Below, one piece after another: positions 59,639 to 64,000 of a stretch of DNA of 64,000 nt. Source of the DNA: Heliocidaris tuberculata (lineage: Eukaryota > Echinodermata > Echinoidea > Camarodonta > Echinometridae); NCBI GenBank assembly GCA_025618425.1, contig CM046842.1, forward strand, positions 32,377,885 to 32,441,884. The letters run 5' to 3'. How positions within the stretch are numbered: the first letter of the stretch is position 1; each line of letters begins with the position of its first letter. A model generated the notes under the pieces. The model was not told where the DNA came from. It worked only from the letters and a program-made list of their open reading frames with translations, and searched no databases. The translations under genes and the position numbers were made by a program.

Positions 59639-60263
59639 TCATTCTGATGACATTCAGGCTACGCGCAGATGCAACAAATTGCGCGAAACTTATTGACATG
59701 GACGACATGATGTTAAGACCATATGGATATTAGACCAACTTGGATTAGCCGAAATGGGCATTGGACAAAATGCATATTGGACGAACTGGTAATTAGACCA
59801 AGTGGTATTTTGACTAAATGGGCTTAGACCAAATGGTTAGTAGAACAAATTGTTTATAGACGAAATGGTTACAGACTAACTGGTCATTGGGCAAAATGAT
59901 TACTGGACGAAATATTCATTGAACGAAATGGTATTAGACCAAATGCTGTTAGACCAACTGGCAGTTGGACCAATGGCATTCGACCAAATGGCAATTAATG
60001 TAAGTTACATATTCAATAGTCATTACTGTTAGCACGACGAGTAGGCCCAATGCAATTATCATTTGTTATTCTGTCACTTATTTGTTAAAATGTAGGCTTA
60101 TATGCCCATATCACAACCACACTGACGGGACTTGGTTCCAAACAACCATGATGAGATGTATCTAAATGTTACCGGTACCTACGGGTTTCCGTTTTGACGA
60201 TGATGAAATAAATCAAAGGTCAACAAAAGAACTCATTGTAACTTTTCTCGATGTTTTCCTCCT

Positions 60264-60778
60264 TTACCCAAGCTCATTTACAGTATTGGTAGCAAAAAGG
60301 AAATTGAAAAGAAACATGTTAAATATAGTCTCATTTTGTTCTCCTTGTATCAAAAGATGTCTGTGAGAGATCATTTGGTATTCCATCTATGATTTCTGGT
60401 GAATTTCAGTGTAAATATCTGTCAGGATTGCTTGATCACTGCCATTATGCTAGGACCCTTCCACCCCGACGGCTCCCCGCACAGCAATCTTGGGGCTTCG
60501 CATAGAGACAGTGTGTGTGCACTGTGTGTAGCTACTCATTATTGGTTTTACACGTGTGTCTACAGTGTATATAGCACATGCTGCCCTTGTTGGGATTTTA
60601 CGTGCCTGTCCCGGCACATAAATTAGTTTTTGCCTCTTATTTGTTTAATGATAAACTTTAGGAGGCGAAATCTTCACAGTGTCTTAGTATTGCTAGTATC
60701 TTGCTATTTATCAACAAAAATTGAAGAAATCTGACGAACAGTTTTTGAGGGCTTACCAAAACTTTACATGACCTTTAA
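60264..60778. mobile_element. About 500-bp TTAA-related dispersed repeat, copy 3 (old)
   Basis: It shares with copies 1 and 2 the words TTTCAGTGTAAATATCTG, CTTCACAG(C/T)(A/G)TCTTAGT, CTGCTATTTAT-type and GTTTTTGAGGGCTTACCAAAACT, but with many substitutions. The right TTAA is at 60775-60778; the left end is degenerate. Its place before the second LRR exon parallels copy 2 before the first. Confidence 0.65.
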
Positions 60779-60805
60779 CTTAAAAGCATGCATCCGGTCT
60801 TACAC

Positions 60806-61030
60806 TCTAAAAAATTCCCTGGTCAGATTTGACCCGGAAATCAGTCCGTTGGGGCCACACTGCGTTCCGGGTCAAAAATGACCCGGAATAAGGTCCGATG
60901 TGACCATTTCTGGGTCAGATTTGGTCCTTTCTGTGTCACATCGGACCTTATTCCGGGTCATGTTTTACCCGGAACGGAGTATGGCCCCAACGGACTGATT
61001 TCCGGGTCAATCTGACCCGGGATTTTTAAG
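60806..61030. mobile_element. GACCCGG-rich foldback element
   Basis: Starts CACTCTAAAAAATTCC and ends GACCCGGGATTTTTAAGA. The arms pair through GGAAATCAGTCCGTTGGGGC (60856) against GCCCCAACGGACTGATTTCC (60983). ACCCGGAA/TTCCGGGT words recur at least six times, and the arms themselves contain a smaller inverted pair (CCGGAATAAGGTCCGATGTG with its complement). Ends resemble the MITE at 19165-19372. Confidence 0.8.
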
Positions 61031-61166
61031 ATGATATGAGGCTTTTGAACCAATTAAGATAAATCTACTGATATATCAAGATTTCTATTGTTTTTCATTC
61101 GAATTGTTTTTAAAAATATATATATAATCCATGTGCTTCATTTCCCCCAATTCTTACTTATTCCAG

Positions 61167-61674
61167 GATAATGGTCAACTCTTTATAAGGAAATGCAAAC
61201 TATCTGCTAAGATGACTATCAGGTTGTGGTCCTGCCTCAGATCCCTCACCCCAATGACCCAACTCATTATCTTAGACTCCTCTCTCAGTTTCCCTCCATC
61301 TCCTCCTGAGCTTGCATCCGTCACAATGCTGATAGCCGATAGAGTGACGTCACAGAGCTATGACGGTCTCTTCTCTTCTTTACCTGGCGTGCGAGAGATC
61401 GATATTACTATTGGAGATGCAGAGCAAGAAGACATATCTCAGATCCAGACTTGTCTTCGTCGACGTCTGACGGACAGGAGCTCACGCGCATTGACAGGTC
61501 AGAGATGAATGTATCAAGCATGTCAAGAGAGACGATGAGAGGACTGGGTCTTCTGATCAGAGAGAGATTCTTGGACAAGGTGATATTGTCCGGGGTTTTC
61601 GGACCCGAGAAGAAATTAATTGATCTCGTCGAGCCTTCGACACGTTTAATATCATCTAGTCTGTATTTAGAACA
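61167..61674 (+). CDS. NLR-like receptor: LRR-like exon, module 2a (one frameshift)
   Basis: Acceptor CTTATTCCAG|GAT, donor GAACA|GTGAGT. It is a diverged copy of 52138-52655: LWSCLRSLTPMTQLIILDSS, LSFPPSPPELASVTMLIAD, LPGVREIDITIGDAEQ and SRETMRGLGLLIRE recur. The frame shifts by one base between about 61450 and 61470; with one base restored the exon would be 509 nt, phase 0 in and 2 out, as in module 1a. The C-terminal part is shorter than in module 1a. I could not find the matching short exon (1b) downstream within the window. This is either the second LRR block of the same gene or the start of a neighbouring paralogue. Confidence 0.65.
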
Positions 61675-61679
61675 GTGAG

Positions 61680-62810
61680 TATTTACCCTTTTTGTTTTAA
61701 TATTCTTTTATTACTTCCATTTTCAAAATAAAATCTTTACAAATAATTAAGGCAAGAAAAGTTCGTGACCTTGACGTGTATAGTACGTATGTGTTTATGG
61801 TATTATTGAATGGAAGTTTATATTTAAATTTTTTTTTTTTTTTTTTAAAGAAGGAAAAAAGAAAAAAAAATCTATCAGTTTCTTTTTTTTTTTTTTTTTT
61901 TTTTTTACCAGCTTGCCTCTTAGTGTATGTTTTTGATAATGTTTTGTTACTTCATACATTTGACATGAAATAGGCATCAAAATTACTTTTTGGTCAAATT
62001 AATGTGCTGCAATTTTTAGAAATGTATCCGCTGACATTCATTTAAATTGGAAATAAGAGTCAATGATTATCAAAGATGTTGGGTATAATTATTGTTATGG
62101 CAAATGACCAGTAATACAACATATTCTACCCTCTTTTACAAAAGATACCACAAGCGGAAGTATAAAAATACTAACAGGGGGGAAAAGGCCGTCAGAAAAC
62201 TTGGTAGAAATTAAGCTTGGGAGATGAATCTGTTGAAGCTGAAAAACATTAAAATCGGCTCAGCTTTCATTGTAATTACAAATCAATGTCGAATTATGAA
62301 ATGGGTTATTGTAGAGCCTTAGTTTGAATACTTTGGAACTTTTTCATGTGTATGCCCATGTTTATTTCATGCTTGTCCATTACATTTTTCACCTGCCAGT
62401 CACCCTCCATATCATCTCCATCCAAACCACCTGTTCATAGTACATTTCAGTCTGGGAGCCTGTCCCCAAATAGTCACCCCATTTTACCCATAAGATTTCA
62501 GCCCGTAAAGTTGCTTAGACCATCTAAGTCATTGACAAAAAGGTTGTCAGCCTGAACGTAGCCTCCGGGTCTAGCCCCTAGAGCCCCCACAAAGAAGCCC
62601 CAAAGTCGGGTCGATTTCACCCCATATCCCCCATGCACCAAACTTTGTCAGTAGGAAGTAGTATAACTGGACATTACAAAACACAAAAATCTAACAAAAT
62701 TTCCGTCGGGATTGGGTGTCAGACGGCCCCTAAAAATTGGGGTAAATTTTTCCCCTTGAAGCCCAGGGACCAAATTTTGTCAGAAGTAAGAGCTATGGAT
62801 GTACATTATA
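61680..62810. other. No gene recognised
   Basis: There are T/A homopolymer tracts at 61830-61908. The sequence 62560-62810 contains two related CCCC(A/T)TA... and CCAAA(C/T)TTTGTCAG(T/A)AG blocks (62638 and 62771), part of a dispersed repeat leading into the next element. Confidence 0.5.
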
Positions 62811-62817
62811 CAAATAT

Positions 62818-63645
62818 TAAAACTGACGAAATTGTCCATCGGGAAGGGGGTGTCAGAACCCCTGAAATTAAAACTCCGAAGTGCCCTTTGACGACGTTTT
62901 GCCCCCCAAAATGCTCTGTTTGTAAAGAAAAACCATTTTCTTACCTTCTGACTATTTTCTTACCTTATGACTCATTTTTTTTAAAATTCAGTTCAATTCG
63001 AACTTTTATAACATAATTTTTGAGTATAATAATCTTCTTGTGCTGCAATTTGGTGTTAATTGGTCTTTTGATTAATAAGTTGTTAAATTGTGAAAAATGT
63101 ATTGCTTTCTCAAAAGTATACTAGCCAAAGAATATTGTCAGGACTATGTAAACACACCCATTGTCAATCTGACGAGGCATAATGGACCAGCTTGCTTGGT
63201 ATCTGTGTAATTAACACATGAATAATACATTTCAGCCTGGCAGTCACATACCACAGATATACCTGAAAAGCTCTTCTATTACGTCTTGTCAAACAGGTGA
63301 AGAAGGACAATGGGTGTGTTTACATAATCCTAACAATATTTTTTAGGTATTTTGAGAAAGCAATGCATTTTCCACAATTTAATAAGTTATAATTAAAAGA
63401 CCAATTAACACTAAATTGTACCGCAAGAAGATTGTTATACTCAAAATTATGATATAAAAGTTTGAATTGAATTGAATAAAACACTTTTGAGTTATCATAG
63501 TCAGAAGGTAAGAAAATGGTTTTTCTTTACATATAGAGCATTTCGGGGGGGGGGGGCAAAGCGTTGTCAAAGGACACTTTGAGGTTTTCATTTCAGGGGG
63601 TCTTACACCCCCTTCCCCATGGACAATTTTGTCAGTTTTTATGCC
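62818..63645. mobile_element. Foldback element with arms of about 340 bp
   Basis: The left arm (62818-63165) and right arm (63300-63645) are inverted copies: AAACTGACGAAATTGTCCAT matches the complement of ATGGACAATTTTGTCAGTTT, and GTAAACACACCCATTGTC matches GACAATGGGTGTGTTTAC at the inner edges, leaving a loop of about 130 bp. Mirror-image open frames on the two strands (62633-63016 and 63379-63675) result from the inversion. No transposase is seen. Confidence 0.8.
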
Positions 63646-64000
63646 TCCGCCCGGAGGCGAGTCTCCGTTGTACACATGAGCCTAGGGAATTCGCATAAAA
63701 ATTACTCACTTGCGGTTGGGTGTAGAGTCTAACCTGTCGCGAGCGGCAAATGCAAAATATGCAGGCTAGGCTAGGCAAGTACGACGTCGCTGTACTTTGC
63801 ATGCATATGCCTGCTGATTCTAGCGTACTGTATGCGAAGATGGTAGCGCGAGAATGGAGGCTGCTACAAGCAAGAAAGTTACATCGCAGTTAGCTCATGA
63901 CTAACTCGGGGGGCTCATGACATGACTGCACATGACTGAGACTGAGTCTTACCAGTGCAGTATTAGTAATATACCATAGATCTAATAAACTTAAGCATGT
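63646..64000. other. No gene recognised at the right edge
   Basis: A short hairpin GCCTCCGCCCGGAGGC lies at 63642-63657. The remainder is moderately GC-rich unique sequence without an interpretable frame. Confidence 0.45.

Larger units (their letters stand above)
53008..59997. mobile_element. Giant foldback (TU-like) transposon, about 7.0 kb
   Basis: Exact 11-bp direct repeats ATGTAAGTTAC flank it at 52997-53007 and 59998-60008. The ends TTATTGCCAATTGGTCC and GACCAAATGGCAATTAA are inverted. The arms are built from degenerate tandem units such as CATTTGGTCTAATGAC, about 16 bp, seen at 53011-53085 and 57535-57955 on the left and, inverted, at 58906-59065 and 59705-59997 on the right. This architecture recalls the TU foldback elements described from sea urchins. 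A LINE and a TTAA MITE are nested inside. No transposase is visible. Confidence 0.75.

Overview
The window looks like intergenic and intronic DNA of an invertebrate deuterostome, most likely a sea urchin. It is AT-rich and packed with transposons, foldback elements, microsatellites and poly-G/poly-C runs, and its only convincing host gene is a Death-NACHT-LRR receptor of the kind greatly expanded in echinoids. The species is an inference; no mitochondrial, rRNA or tRNA marker is present.

Host gene (+ strand, 18.4 to 61.7 kb or beyond): a Death-domain exon (18453-18927), at least three 66-nt linker mini-exons (one split by a MITE at 19146-19421; intact ones at 30294-30359 and 32777-32842), one large NACHT plus winged-helix exon (42778-44358, with two apparent 1-nt frameshifts), an LRR-like exon pair (52138-52655 and 52902-52998) and a second, frameshifted copy of the first LRR exon (61167-61674). 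Intron phases agree at every junction: 1-1 through the linker exons into NACHT, 0 into the LRR exons, 2 inside the LRR pair, 0 out of it. One gene model therefore explains all of them, but the disruptions suggest it is a decaying paralogue or carries assembly errors. No first exon, promoter or poly(A) site could be fixed.

Upstream (1-18.2 kb): three long, diverged tandem copies of one non-coding segment (about 1-3320, 8285-12030 and 13170-18240), plus two short copies (5508-6931), separated by (AGT)n arrays and LINE relics. Comparing copies gives empty sites that expose several MITE insertions.

Middle (19.4-42.7 kb): large introns with simple repeats, GGGGG/AAAAA minisatellite elements, a CpG-rich block, a tandem duplication of the linker-exon segment (about 30.1-32.4 and 32.6-33.7 kb), a 150-bp satellite (34.4-35.0 kb), a minus-strand L1/Tx1-like LINE relic (35.3-37.0 kb) and a weak THAP-like fragment (40.9 kb).

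Right (44.4-64 kb): an inverted-repeat element carrying sequences very like the sea urchin histone mRNA 3' processing signals (49.4-49.9 kb), a roughly 7-kb foldback transposon with an 11-bp target duplication that copied the 5' splice site of an LRR exon (53008-59997, with a minus-strand non-LTR retrotransposon inside it), and an 830-bp foldback at 62.8-63.6 kb.

All coordinates were counted by hand and element edges may be off by a few bases. Family names rest on motifs read by eye, not on searches.
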